Assembly (NCBI GenBank): GCA_038496445.1
Contig: JALMLS010000173.1
Location: forward strand, 62,001 to 126,000
Length of the DNA: 64,000 nucleotides
Direction of reading: 5' to 3'
Origin: Trichosphaerium sp. ATCC 40318
Taxonomy: Eukaryota; Discosea; Flabellinia; Trichosidae
The notes under the pieces were generated by a model. The model ran no database searches and was not told the DNA's origin. It saw nothing but the letters and a program-made list of their open reading frames with translations. Below are positions 1-10,422 of this stretch, piece by piece. Numbering within the stretch: the stretch's first letter is position 1; each line of letters begins with the position of its first letter. Made by a program: the position numbers and the translations under genes.

Positions 1-2
1 TT

Positions 3-596
3 GCAAAGCATTTCAAGACTCCTTTGGAAGCTTACAAAGCTCTGAGAGTAGTTAAAAAAGCATCTGATCTACTTCATAAACACCGTATTAGGGATCTATC
101 TTCAGAGACTGATCATAGATTCTATCCTTTTATAACCAGTTGTAAACCTTCCGTAGACAATGATATATCAAGTTTTGTTGACGCTGTAGGTGTCATAGAT
201 CAAATCAAAGATGTACGTAAACAAATCACAAAAAGAAATAAACCGATTATTAAATACTTTTTAGAAAGTCATAGAGTATACTATCCTCGACCCAGATCAG
301 TCTTTTGAGGATGAGGAACAAGCAAAACACCCCGAGATTGTTGAGGAGGTTCATAAAATGTTAGGTGAGTTGTTTTTGCTTATCGAGTATTGCATCTGAA
401 GTAGGAACTTTTTTTTCCATCATAAAACTTCACAAAATAGACAGTTCTTACTCTGGTTTTAGAAAGTGTTGCTAATAACCCTGTCGTTGGTGTAAGTATT
501 GGAGGAGAAGCATGCAACCCATTTCCTGCGTTTGTTTGTTGTAAGCTTTCACCTACTATCATCGGTGGGCTTATTACTGGAATTTGCTGGACATAG
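3..596 (+). CDS. 3' end of an unidentified spliced gene (partial)
   Basis: The reading frame is open from the window edge, so the 5' end is missing. I infer three exons: up to 212, 265-364 and 463-596. The introns are 213-264 (donor GTACGT, acceptor TTTTTAG) and 365-462 (donor GTGAGT, acceptor GGTTTTAG), and both junctions keep the frame. The visible protein has a charged helical part (around KALRVVKKASDLLHKH), an acidic stretch (DQSFEDEEQ) and a hydrophobic, Cys-containing tail ending near ITGICWT. I do not recognise the family. A decayed copy of the last exon lies at 50165-50283, so this gene was partly duplicated. An alternative end by read-through of the second donor would stop at 399, but the duplicate supports use of exon 3. 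Confidence 0.6.
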
Positions 597-1593
597 ATAA
601 ACAATGATCAAATTACATAAACCATTACAACAATTACATAATATCGATTAGCCTCACAGAATTAGTAGTACTACTTGTCCACTTTATTTGTCAAATCCAT
701 GCCCATTTACAGCCCTTTGTAATATTAAAGATAACTTAGCCACCTACGTTTTTCGGTGATTTGACGTAAACTAATGCTGACAATGGAGAAAACACGTGTA
801 CAGCCATATTTGTGAAGTTCATCTTTTTTGTAATTCTTTCTACTTAATTCAAGTGCTTGTTTGGCGATTTACTTGTACGTGTACTTGTATGAGATAAGGC
901 TTTCCGAAAAATGATTTTTCTTCTACATTACAGTGCTCAACAGTGAAGTTAGCTCAGGCACGTGTTAAGTCACGGACAATAAAAGTGCGTAATCAAACAT
1001 TGGCAACACATAACTCACTGAGGTACATTAACAACACAACACTAAAACAAAGCTAAACCGAAAACCAGGTTGTTTGTAGTTCTTTGTAAACTCACTTTTT
1101 TTGTTTTTAAATCGCCTAACATCAGCTTTGTAGTACTCTCGTTTAAACCAGTGGCAATAATATACAGGTCATTCACAGGAAAGCCTATCCACAAAGGTAA
1201 ATAGCTCGTCAAAAAAAACACATGATAATCTAGTGCCACGATTATTTTTTCGGTTTTAATGTCTTGTATTGAGTTTGGCACTTTTTTCCTTTTCGCATAA
1301 ATCTAAGTCTTTACCTCGCTCAATTTCGGTGTAATTTCCGTGTACTTTCCGTGTAATTTCGAAATATTTGGCGTGGCTTTCCTGTTGTATTTTGAAGAAA
1401 TCGTTAGTTTTGCTCTTAATCACATTTCATTTGACAAAGCTGTTTACAAATGGATTTAAAAATTCGACGTATTTCCTCGGCTTTAGTCGAATATTCTTTC
1501 AGGTTTTATGTTGAGACAGCCAACAACTATTACTTGTTCTGTGAACAATTGTATCGGAATTAACTCTTGTTCAAGGGACAGATCGAAAATTAG
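597..1593. repeat. Non-coding stretch holding a dispersed upstream module
   Basis: No convincing gene is seen. From about 925 to 1440 the sequence is recognisably the same as 22840-23240, and its core (a CACGTGTTAAG motif near 958 followed by a segment with ACAACAC repeats near 1030) recurs at 42900-43010. A 79-codon minus-strand frame at 1042-1281 is not kept open in the second copy, so I treat it as chance. The block lies directly upstream of the MORN-type gene and upstream of its pseudogene copy, so it may carry the promoter. Confidence 0.5.
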
Positions 1594-2175
1594 ATGTGCT
1601 CGTTATTGGATCTTCCATGTGAACTTCAAAAGTACATTTGTACTTTTAATCGTGAAGCATTCACAAAGTTTCATACACTATCAAAGACAGCTGCAATGAA
1701 TACACACTTTAATGAGGCACTGCAGCCAAAAGGAATATGGATAAGATGGTACAAAAGTGGAAAAGTATGTGGCCATGTACATGCAAAGAATGGGTTATGT
1801 ACAACGTGGTATGAGAATGGACAACTTTCAGCGCAATATAAGTTCGTTGATGGTAAAATCCATGGCAAAGTAGTAACGTGGTATAAAAATGGGGCCCTCT
1901 TGGAACAAAGCATATCTGTCAATGGTAAAAGGAATGGACAAGTGAAACAATGGTATGAGAATGGGACTCTTATGTTACAAAACTCATGGGTGGATGGTAA
2001 GCTACATGGCAAATACATGGACTGGTATAGCAATGGAAATCTTAGATCCCAATCCTCATGGGTAGATGGTAAGCGACATGGTGAATACACGCTATGGTAT
2101 GCGAATGGATCCCTTTTCCAACAAGGTATGTATATCAATGGTAAACTTTATCAAAATGAAGCAAAGGTTCGGTAG
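1594..2175 (+). CDS. F-box-like/MORN-type WY-NG repeat protein
   Basis: This is an intact 193-codon frame. The N-terminus (LDLPCELQKYICTF, residues 5-18) looks like the start of an F-box. Residues about 50-190 form six repeats built on W-Y-x-N/S-G, spaced by D/N-G-K-x-H/N-G (for example WYENGQL, VDGKLHGKY, WYSNGNL), which is the MORN_2/YwqK-type repeat. Such repeats form beta-hairpin arrays that usually bind proteins or membranes. F-box plus MORN-type proteins are known in eukaryotes and also in large DNA viruses such as marseilleviruses, so a past exchange is possible but unproven. No intron, signal peptide or catalytic motif is visible. A decayed full copy lies at 23600-24343 and an inverted fragment at 2784-3047. 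Confidence 0.75.
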   Translation: MCSLLDLPCELQKYICTFNREAFTKFHTLSKTAAMNTHFNEALQPKGIWIRWYKSGKVCGHVHAKNGLCTTWYENGQLSAQYKFVDGKIHGKVVTWYKNGALLEQSISVNGKRNGQVKQWYENGTLMLQNSWVDGKLHGKYMDWYSNGNLRSQSSWVDGKRHGEYTLWYANGSLFQQGMYINGKLYQNEAKVR

Positions 2176-2640
2176 ATTCTACAACATAGAATAAAAAGTG
2201 ATGGCTTTCTTTATGTGATTTTTCAAAACTATTGCTTTCTTTAACATCATTCTTACCCAAACCTTTGTAAAAATCATGTACACATGTTGGGGAATAAACT
2301 ATCTTGTTTTTTCATTATGTGTACTCATCTGTGGAACGTTTCTAATAGGCTTAGTCATTATGAAACACTTTGCAAATATATTGTCGCTGAGTATACGTCA
2401 TGTCAACTTCGGTAGCACAAAGCTGGTTTTGCAGATTTGCAATCCCACAAAGTAAATTCTGCTCGCTTCTTCTTGCATATGTTTGGACAAGGGTCTTCTC
2501 CTATGTGGAACGAAGATGGGAGCGTTTCTGGATTAAGACATTCGGGATGGGGTCTTCTACTAAGTGTAAGGCAGATAGAAGCGATTCTATACTAAGAGAA
2601 TCGACCATATGTTGATAGAACTTGCACTGCTCGTTTTATC
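2176..2640. other. Intergenic, nothing recognised
   Basis: AT-rich sequence between the MORN-type gene and the inverted fragment of its paralogue. The short open frames show no family features and no splice context. Confidence 0.4.
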
Positions 2641-2783
2641 ATTGTCGTCTACTCATTTCCTCTGTTAAGAGCTATGCCACTTATTCTCAACTAAAAACAC
2701 TAGTATATATATATCATGTAAGTATACATCATTACCCAACAACTACCTCATTCGGGCTAACTGAACTATTTCATCTTTACAGG

Positions 2784-3047
2784 CTACACTAAAGTGGTAA
2801 AGGTCTTATCATTATGTTGCTTTGTCCTTTCCGTTGTGGTTGCTGGTGGACGAAGGAACTTACCAAACCACTTCTGCATCTCTTTGTTTACTTCTTCTCT
2901 CGGTTTTCCATTCATATTCCATCGTTTAATCTCTCCTACTTCTCCACAAGCCCAAATACTCTCAACTGTAAGTTGTCCATTCTTTAGATTCACCATGTCG
3001 TTTACCATCAAGCCAGTTGCTGATTGATATAAGTTGTACACTGTCAT
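2784..3047 (-). pseudogene. Inverted C-terminal fragment of the MORN-type gene
   Basis: On the minus strand this frame carries GEIKRWNMNGKPREEVNKEM and a tail rich in PATTTERTKQ, nearly identical to the end of the copy at 24002-24343. The first repeats are missing and the frame is lost upstream of about 3050. Homology continues past the stop codon: 2640-2783 matches 24350-24660 in reverse, including the run around the CTCTTAACAGAGGAAATGAG motif. The piece therefore derives from a longer inverted segment, placed tail-to-tail with the intact gene at 1594-2175. Confidence 0.7.
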
Positions 3048-3539
3048 ACCATTTCTTAGTTTCCCCTTACATGTAATAATAGCTGTTGGTACATTTCAAT
3101 TTGTAAAACCACGTGATATGGAAAAATAAGCCACAACGTTAACCAATACCAAGTTTATTGTAAAAACATCACACAAGCGCTTATGTATGAGCCCAATGGC
3201 AGGTATAGTTTACGCTATGAAATTTGATAATGTAAGAATCCCTTCCGACACTGTTGAGCAACTCTAGGTGACATGCGATTCAGTTAGCAAGAACTGTATT
3301 CAAAGCTATCTTTCCATGAAGTTAATCGTGTGCTCTAGTGCCACTTTTAGAAAATAGCTTTCTATTGTGCATATTAAACTCAGGCTACATTGATCCAGGT
3401 AGCGTAGTAGCCGAACAGACGGGTTCTCTCCTCCAATCTGCTAGTGTTGTACTACCAAGTATAAATGCAAGGTGTCGTTAACTGAATAGTACTAGATTTG
3501 TAGATTGAGAGGTCTACGTCCACGAATTCAATTATTTCT

Positions 3540-4860
3540 ACAAAAACGAATGATACCTGGTACTATTGTAAGTACACAAGGTATGAATGTTCATGTCTTC
3601 CATCATTGTAGAAGTAATACTGTATATGCCATAAAAGGTGGGTACAAGGTGGCTATAGTTACAAGTTAGCTGCACATTGCAAGCGTATCACATAGAAATA
3701 AACGACTAACAATTTTTACTATATTCTAACTGTTGAGTCCACGAGCGTGAATGTCTTCAAGGAAGATTTTATTGTTTGTTGTCTAAGCTGCTTGGTTGTT
3801 ACTTTAATGGGAGGGATATCGTCATCCTGTTATTGCTCCTTTAAGGTTCTTCAATTGTTTTCGGTATCTATTATGGCAGATGCTAGTACATCAAAAGCTT
3901 CGTTTACTAAAAACAAGTACTTTAAAAGAGTATGCGAGTACTTATGTTCTAACATACCGTTTATGTCATCTTTGGCTGATGTTTCAATGAACTTTATCTT
4001 GAGTTGATCAGCTAATGCCTGATATGAATATCAAAAGACAGTACTTTCTTTACAATACAACTTATTGACTTTACCTTGGCGACAGCAGTGTCAACAACAC
4101 GGTCATCTGTTAGATCACTTTTTGTTCCAACAAGTATTATTTGTACATTATCCATTGCATATCGTTCAACCTCTTTTAGCCACCGTTTTACATTATCAAA
4201 AGACCCCTGGCGTGTAATATCATATAAAATCAAAACACCTTGAGTACCTCCCCATTGACTACTATATCTACATCGGGTGCGGAATTGTACCTTACCTATA
4301 GAAACATATTTAAAAAAACCCTCATGTAGCAACAAAACGAGAAAGCATACCGCAAGTATCCCAAACTTGTAGTTTTATTCGGTGGCCATCGACTTGAATT
4401 GTTTTTTCCCTCTACAAAAACATGAGCTAGAATTTCTAACACGTGATATGTCAAAACTAAAATGTAAGCAGCATATTGGTGGGAGAACAACGTTTTGGCA
4501 TTGTTTGCATGTTGCGTATTACGTACAAATTCATCTATTGTGGTGTAATGAACTGGAAATGTGTCATCAACGAATCTCAGTACAAATTTTGTCTTTCCAA
4601 CACCCATATCACCAATAGTACTGACTTTGAAAAAACCATCACTACAACTCAATGTAAGCTACGGTAACAAGCCTAAAAACAAATGTACTATTCTCTTCTC
4701 GTAGCATATGCTGGATATTTTGGAGGGGCTACAAGTGCGTAAGTCAATCTACTGTTACGCTTGATAACCACAAGGTTGGTGTACTGACATACCTCTAATT
4801 GTCGCTTTACTGCTTTTACTTCCCATTTACTTGATTTTAGTAAATCTGTAGTTTACATTT
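3540..4860. repeat. Copy A of a tandem duplication (matches 7360-8650)
   Basis: From about 3540 (TACTATTGTAAGTACACAAG) through the Rab-like exons to about 4860, the sequence parallels 7360-8650 in the same orientation, with start codons 3,787 bp apart. A further shared block, 5878-5995 against 8698-8840, extends the duplication; copy B has lost about 1 kb there, or copy A gained it. The GGTATATACC-rich element lies between the copies. Confidence 0.75.
3851..4826 (-). pseudogene. Rab-like GTPase copy A, damaged
   Basis: The exons mirror copy B: 4826-4793 (MGSKSSK start), about 4728-4690, 4658-4527 (P-loop GDMGVGKT), 4411-4351 (WDTCG), 4295-4075 (VGTKSDL), 4018-3958 (ETSAK) and 3906-3851. All phases close except around the second exon, where no GT donor gives the phase needed by exon 3. 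The switch II segment has drifted to GKVQFRTRCRYSSQW in place of the GQERF-type motif, and the C-terminus stops early, at a TGA after DTEN. I infer a decaying duplicate. A functional divergent paralogue with a different N-terminal splice is possible but less likely. Like copy B it lacks C-terminal cysteines. Confidence 0.6.
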
Positions 4861-5973
4861 CCAGTTTAAGTTAATTGTTGTCTTGTTTAAGGCAGGCCTC
4901 CAAAGAGTCCGATAGTCTCATTTACCTCACTATTGGGTGGCAAGAAGGCGCTTCCTGTACATACAGGACAGTTTTATGATTTACTAAGATCAATTGATTT
5001 TTATTTGTCTTTTTTCGCCCAAAGGCTAGTTCAACACGTGATTCAGAGTCGCTTGATTTTTTTGTATGAAACGAGTTCTTAAATATTTGGTATCTTACAC
5101 TACGAGAACAGTTTCCATTGTGTTGATATTAATGAACGTAAATAAGTCACAATATTGAAAAAGTGTATACTGCGTTTATCAGCCATAAAAACTCACCTCA
5201 TGTTAAAATGGTAAGCGAACCTGTGAACTCTACAATTCTAGTTCTATAAGCTGTTGACTGTTAATGATGTAGCTTTACACACTACGTGATAGTGTATCCT
5301 GTCTTATGCGAATCCAATTGTGTACTTCCCAACACCACTAGCGATAGGCGGTTAATAAAACGGTTTTTTAAAATAACAAAAAGGAATAAGCGCCAAACAT
5401 GTGTTACTAGCAGACAACTAGCGAGATAAAAAGCTTTTCGCCCGATTTTTGCGACAAGCTCGCGGTATAACGTAATAGAGAGCGTAAAGGTATCCAGGCA
5501 GGCTACATTACTTCCATAGCAAGCATTACAATATATTTTATCGCCGTGATTGCTTATTTTGCCAAGGATAAGTTAAATTAGATTTTGTTTGACGCGGTAT
5601 TTACCTTTATAAAGCGCTATCAAGGTTAGCATGTGCGTTGTACATTTCTCGCGTTGGTTAATGTGCTTAACTGTCAATTGTATCATCTATTTTTTTGGAT
5701 TGATATTTATTACATCACTCTGCTCAGCTTATCTCTGGATGTGCACACTGAAAAGAATATATCAGGATACATTGTCAGGTAATTATAAGTGCAACAAAGG
5801 ATGGCATAAAATTGTTTAACGGTAGTCCAATTGCTTGTGGTTTGAGAAGGAAGGATGTTATTTTTGTCAACAATTTCGTTATTCCGTAATGTGAATCAAA
5901 TGTTATCAATAACCTGTAGTGCTACTCAGAAGTGTTGTGAACACCTATCAACAATTCTTGTCAAGTTGTAATA
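4861..5973. other. Intergenic; contains a copy of the 8698-8840 repeat
   Basis: No gene is recognised. The end (5878-5995) matches 8698-8840 and belongs to the tandem duplication that carries the Rab genes. A 62-codon plus frame at 5631-5819 is hydrophobic but has no duplicate or splice support. Confidence 0.4.
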
Positions 5974-6269
5974 CTAAACATATCTTCTCAGATTTATTGT
6001 CTTTAGACTAGTCTTGTGAGTTGTAAGTAGCATCGTATATGAGTTGTTATGTGCTTGTAATGCATAGTACAATAGTTGGAGGTGAAGAACTGTTGAAACC
6101 AGCAGCGTGTAAGAACACGATACAATGAACTTATAGTTACATTCATTGCTGCTACCATATAGGGATATAGATACAGTAGTAGGAGGTGCAGTTGTAGCAG
6201 TTGTTGATAGTTGTATTGGTGCAGTTGTGGTGATGCTGTTGTCAGATAATGGAAACACATGAGATTCAG

Positions 6270-7326
6270 GTCTAAAAATTAAAGTGGTATATACCAGTTT
6301 TTTTATGGTATATACCACTTTTTTCAACAAAATGGTATATGGACTGGTATATACCATTTTGAAATACCACTTTTTTTAGAAATTAAGTGAATAAAAAAGT
6401 GGTATATGGAAGTGGTATATACCACTTTTCATTCACATAATGAGACCTTCTAAAAATGGTATATAAAGTGGTATATACCATTTTTTTATGGTATGTGGTA
6501 TATACCACCTTTTTATTGGTATATACCACTTTTATGGTATGCTTCAAGAAGGTCATTAAGGAGCTTTTTGGTAATGGGTTTTCTTATTGAACGATCATAG
6601 ACGTCATACATTGAACGGTGCGTAGATACCTTAGTATATCATAGAATCTAACCAAACCAGGCTCATTCGAACCGCAGGACCTGATTACAGTACCATCATT
6701 AAGGAAACTATATTGCAGGTATTATACAGACGTTCGTGGGTACCAGACAAAGTTTTATTTTATTTTCGTTTGATATACATTAACCGACCTCTGTAGGCCT
6801 TATTAATTGATGGATTCAGGTGGAACCACTTTCATTAGGTGCGCAGCATGTTTTTACAGTAGGTACAGCAAGCTCACGGAGATGGACGAATTTTCCAGAC
6901 GCCCATAGTAATGTAACTGTAGTGGACATTGTCCAAAACTTGTAACTCACAAACTGTGTATTAAATAAAGTGTATTTTCTGGAATTGCAGGTGTACCATA
7001 AGTAGGCATAAAGTGGTATATAAGAGTGGTATATACCATGAAAAATTGGTATAAAAAAGTGGTATATAACTGGTATATACCTAAAAAAAGTGGTATAAAA
7101 AAGTGGTATATTTTTTTTTTTCTGGTGAAAAAAAGTGGTATATTTTCTGTTTTTATACCTGTTTTTTTTGGTATATTGTTGGTATATTTGGTCAATATAC
7201 CACTTTTTTTGGTATATTTCAGTCAAAATATACCACTTTTTTTGGTATATACCATAAAAAACTGGTATAAAAAAGTGGTATAAAAGTGGTATATACCAAA
7301 AAAACTGGTATATTTTTTTAGACCTG
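6270..7326. mobile_element. Word-saturated element with GGTATATACC palindromes and CAGGTCTAAAAA ends
   Basis: Two dense blocks (about 6282-6545 and 7015-7315) consist almost wholly of the palindrome GGTATATACC and its variants, alternating with CACTTTTTT or AAAAAGTG. The outer ends are inverted repeats: CAGGTCTAAAAA at about 6272 and its reverse complement just before 7327, followed inwards by TATACCAGTTTTT on both sides. The middle (6546-7010) is ordinary sequence. No transposase frame is visible, and the long frames inside are by-products of the repeat. The form is that of a non-autonomous DNA transposon. A TT dinucleotide flanks both sides, but a target-site duplication is not certain. Confidence 0.6.
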
Positions 7327-7615
7327 TTGAGGGCTCTACTCCACAGATTCAATCAGTTCGTTAGTATATACTATTGTAAGTACACAAGAATTGTTTGGGA
7401 TACTTATTGTTCACTTGCTCATAGCTTCAATCAATGTAGAAGTAATACTGGATATGCCGTAACAGGTGGGTGCCAGGAGGTTATTGTGTATACAGTTAGG
7501 GTCACGAACAAGCACAATATCTTTTATTTAACTAAAAGAACAACTGTTGTCTCATGGATGTCTTTATAAATTGTTATGAGTTGTTCATTTTATGAACCTT
7601 TTGATGTTGCTTTGA

Positions 7616-8613
7616 TTATAGGGATAGATTGATATTGTTTGATTCTTCAATTGTTTCTATTATGGCAGATGCTAGTGCATCAAAAGCTTCGTTTACTAAA
7701 AACGCAAGTAAGAAACTGCATTAAAATGTTACATACCGTTTACGTCATCTTTGGCTGATGTTTCAATGAACTTAATCTTGAGTTGATCAGCTAATGCCTG
7801 ATATGAATATCAAAAGACAGTACTTTCTTTACAATACAATATTATTGACTTTACCTTGGCAACAGCAGTGTCAACAACACGGTCATCTGTTAGATCACTT
7901 TTTGTTCCAACAAGTATTATTTGTACATTATCCATTGCATATCGTTCAACCTCTTGTAGCCACGGTTTTACATTATCAAAAGACGTTTCGCAAGTAATAT
8001 CATATAAAATCAAAACACCTTTAGCAGCTCTGACAGTACGTGGCATTTTATGTGTCATGAATCGTTCCCGCCCTATACAAAACATATTTAATAGCAAACC
8101 CTCATGTAGCAACAAAACGAGAAAGCATACCGCAAGTATCCCAAACTTGTAGTTTTATTTGGTGGCCATCAACTTGAATTGTTTTTTCCCTCTATGAAAA
8201 CATGAGCTAGAATTTCTAACACGTGATATGTCAAACTAAAATGTAAGCAGCATATTGATGGGAGAACAACGTTTTGGCATTGTTTGCATGTTGCGTATTA
8301 CATACAAATTCATCTATTGTGGTGTAATGAACTGGAAATGTGTCATCAACGAATCTCAGTACAAAGTTTGTCTTTCCAACACCCATATCACCAATAGTAA
8401 TGACTTTGAATGAACTATTACTACAATTCAATGTAAGCTATGGTAACAAGCCTAAAAACGAATGTACTATTCTACATTCGACATTTTAGTATTCACTGGA
8501 GGGTTTGAAGGCACTACAAGGTGTAAGTCAATCTACTGTTACACTTGATAACCACAAGGTTGGTATACTGACTTACCTATACTTTTTCCATCTTTGCTGC
8601 TTTTACCGCCCAT
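7616..8613 (-). CDS. Rab-family GTPase with predicted N-myristoylation and no prenyl cysteines
   Basis: Seven exons close in phase to a 208-residue protein: 8613-8577, 8513-8476 (38 nt), 8437-8306, 8191-8131, 8072-7855, 7797-7737 and 7695-7616. It carries the Rab core: P-loop GDMGVGKT, switch I TTIDEF, WDTCGRERF, YDIT, VGTKSDL in the NKxD position and ETSAK. Two features stand out. The N-terminus MGGKSSK is a good myristoylation signal, while the C-terminus ends NNINLSL with no Cys. This is the arrangement known from plant ARA6/RABF1 and some apicomplexan Rab5B proteins, which act on endosomes. The usual catalytic Gln of GQE is Arg (CGRE), so intrinsic GTP hydrolysis may be weak. Exon 2 is the least certain exon; without it the phase fails. 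The subfamily is not assigned. Confidence 0.75.
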
Positions 8614-8697
8614 GTCACTCTATTTTAATAAATCTGTAGTTTATTTACCCCTTAATCGAAACAATGACTTAATGATGTCATGCTTTCTCGTACATAG

Positions 8698-8840
8698 TTC
8701 GTTATTCCGTAATGTGAATCAAACCTATGTTCTGAATAACTTGTAGTGCTACTCACAAGTGTTGTGAACGCCTGTCAACAATTCTTGCATATTCTGTTTT
8801 TCAATGTCAAGTTGTTAATACAAAACATATCTTCTAGGAT
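8698..8840. repeat. Repeat shared with 5878-5995
   Basis: Starts GTTATTCCGTAATGTGAATC in both places and stays similar through CAACAATTCTTG to CATATCTTCT. It forms the upstream edge of the tandem duplication that carries the two Rab genes. Confidence 0.65.
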
Positions 8841-10422
8841 TAATATTGAAATCTGTAGATAAACTTGAGGTTTACTAAGTAAATTCTTATCTTTTAAGGG
8901 GGCAGTCCCCAGAAATTATATTTGGAAAGTTTTATGTTAAGTCACTCAGTTTTCAACTGCGCTTTAAACTATATTATACATTCTAGTGCTTGAGCAGTAG
9001 TTTTCCCTGTATCAAACAAGCGCTACACGGGATTATAGTTTGCAAAACAGACCCTTGTCCTTAAAACGAATTAATCTTCTCAAGGTGTATTTTTACAAGT
9101 GCGTAATACACTTTTGGATGCATAAAAGTGAGTTTAGTGTCAAACAAACCGAAAAATCACATAACTTGCCAAAAAAAGCGAAATTGTAAAAACAACATAT
9201 TTTTATAGCCTCGATAGCGTTTTTGTAATGGCTTATTCGCATTTAAAGGAAAAAAAAGTTGGTGTGTACAGTTGTAACAAAAATCCACAAAAGGTAGACC
9301 TCAGAGTATCTTAGAACGTGTTTGAGAGGTGTTTCAATGTACATGCAAAGATTTAAAGCCTGTTTTAAAAAAAAAACCCTTACTGTTTTTAAAAGTACTG
9401 TGTACCACGTTTTTACAGCGTTTTTATACCTCACACATACTTTATATGCATTGTAAATAGTAAAGTAGAAATACTACGTTTCTCATCCATCGTTATTGTT
9501 CATATTCCACTAACACGCTTTTGTACAACATTTAAACCGCTTTGTCAGTGGTAGGGGTTGGTAGGGGTTGGTAGGAGAAAGTTGCTACAGTTACTTTTTT
9601 TTTTCTACCTTTAAACTGAACACACAAAGCTGCAACTGTCTGTATACACATAAAAGCATATAAAAACGTTATTGAAAGCATAGAGAAAGGCATTAACACT
9701 CTCATAAGCTTAAAAACTTAAAAATAATGCCCGAAAAAGAAGGTGCTATTAAGCCGTGGACTGGTATAGGTAGTCTAAGGCTTTACCACCATTGACCATT
9801 GGCAGCAAGTTTGTTTTGCTTTTTTAGTGATGTTTTTTTTTGTTTTGTTGCCTCATGTTGCCTAGTAAACTGTGATCTGGTATCACAGTTTGCATCTATT
9901 GAGGGATCACTTGTACCTTTCCTGTTAAGTTGTCCAGGTATAGGTATGCTAACTGTGTTAAGTTACTGCCCCCTTAAGTCTACTATTATTGTCTGACATA
10001 CCCAACAATAAGTAAAATGGGCGGTAAACACATAGCAGAGGAAAAACAAAGGTATTTATAATGCTTACTTTCATTTAACCTTACATTTCCTTTGCTGGTT
10101 ATTTTGTTGCTGTTAACAGCAGTTTGGTTTAATTGTAATATACATAGACTCTCACATGGAGTTACTGGTGGAAACCCAGAGTTTTTGTTTTGACAGATCT
10201 CACAAGTTGTAAGAACTAACAGAAGTTGCAAAATCTGTCAGATCAGACACAAAGAGCAAAAAGTTGCAAAGTTGTGCAAACTTGAACGATATGGACAATG
10301 TGGTAACAAATAATATAACCGAAACAATTAAAGTGGTGCTCAAAAAAAGTGAGCCTTGCGCTCTATTTATTATGAACAATTTACCTTTAACATTCTGAAT
10401 TGATACAATCGCTTTGTGCTCT
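8841..10422. other. Long intergenic region, no confident gene
   Basis: Short frames on both strands (for example minus 9986-10231 and plus 9799-9996) have no family features, duplicates or matching splice sites. At about 9549-9576 the heptamer-like unit GGTAGGGGTT is repeated in tandem, giving a short G-rich strand. Nothing else is recognised. Confidence 0.4.

Noticed and set aside
1671-2138. Antisense frame rich in Pro/Ser/His opposite the MORN gene
   Set aside because: It mirrors the WY-NG repeats of the sense gene and appears in the other copies for the same reason.
3747-4007. Plus-strand 86-codon frame
   Set aside because: It overlaps the last two exons of Rab copy A on the other strand; the same antisense frame is not conserved in copy B.
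6270-7326. CRISPR-like array (regularly repeated GGTATATACC)
   Set aside because: Spacing is irregular, the repeats occur in both orientations with homopolymer filler, there are no unique spacers, and the genome is eukaryotic. Inverted ends fit a transposon.
6816-7352. 178-codon minus-strand frame rich in Tyr/Ile/Lys
   Set aside because: It is a translation of the GGTATATACC word array on a low-complexity background; composition, not protein function, explains it.
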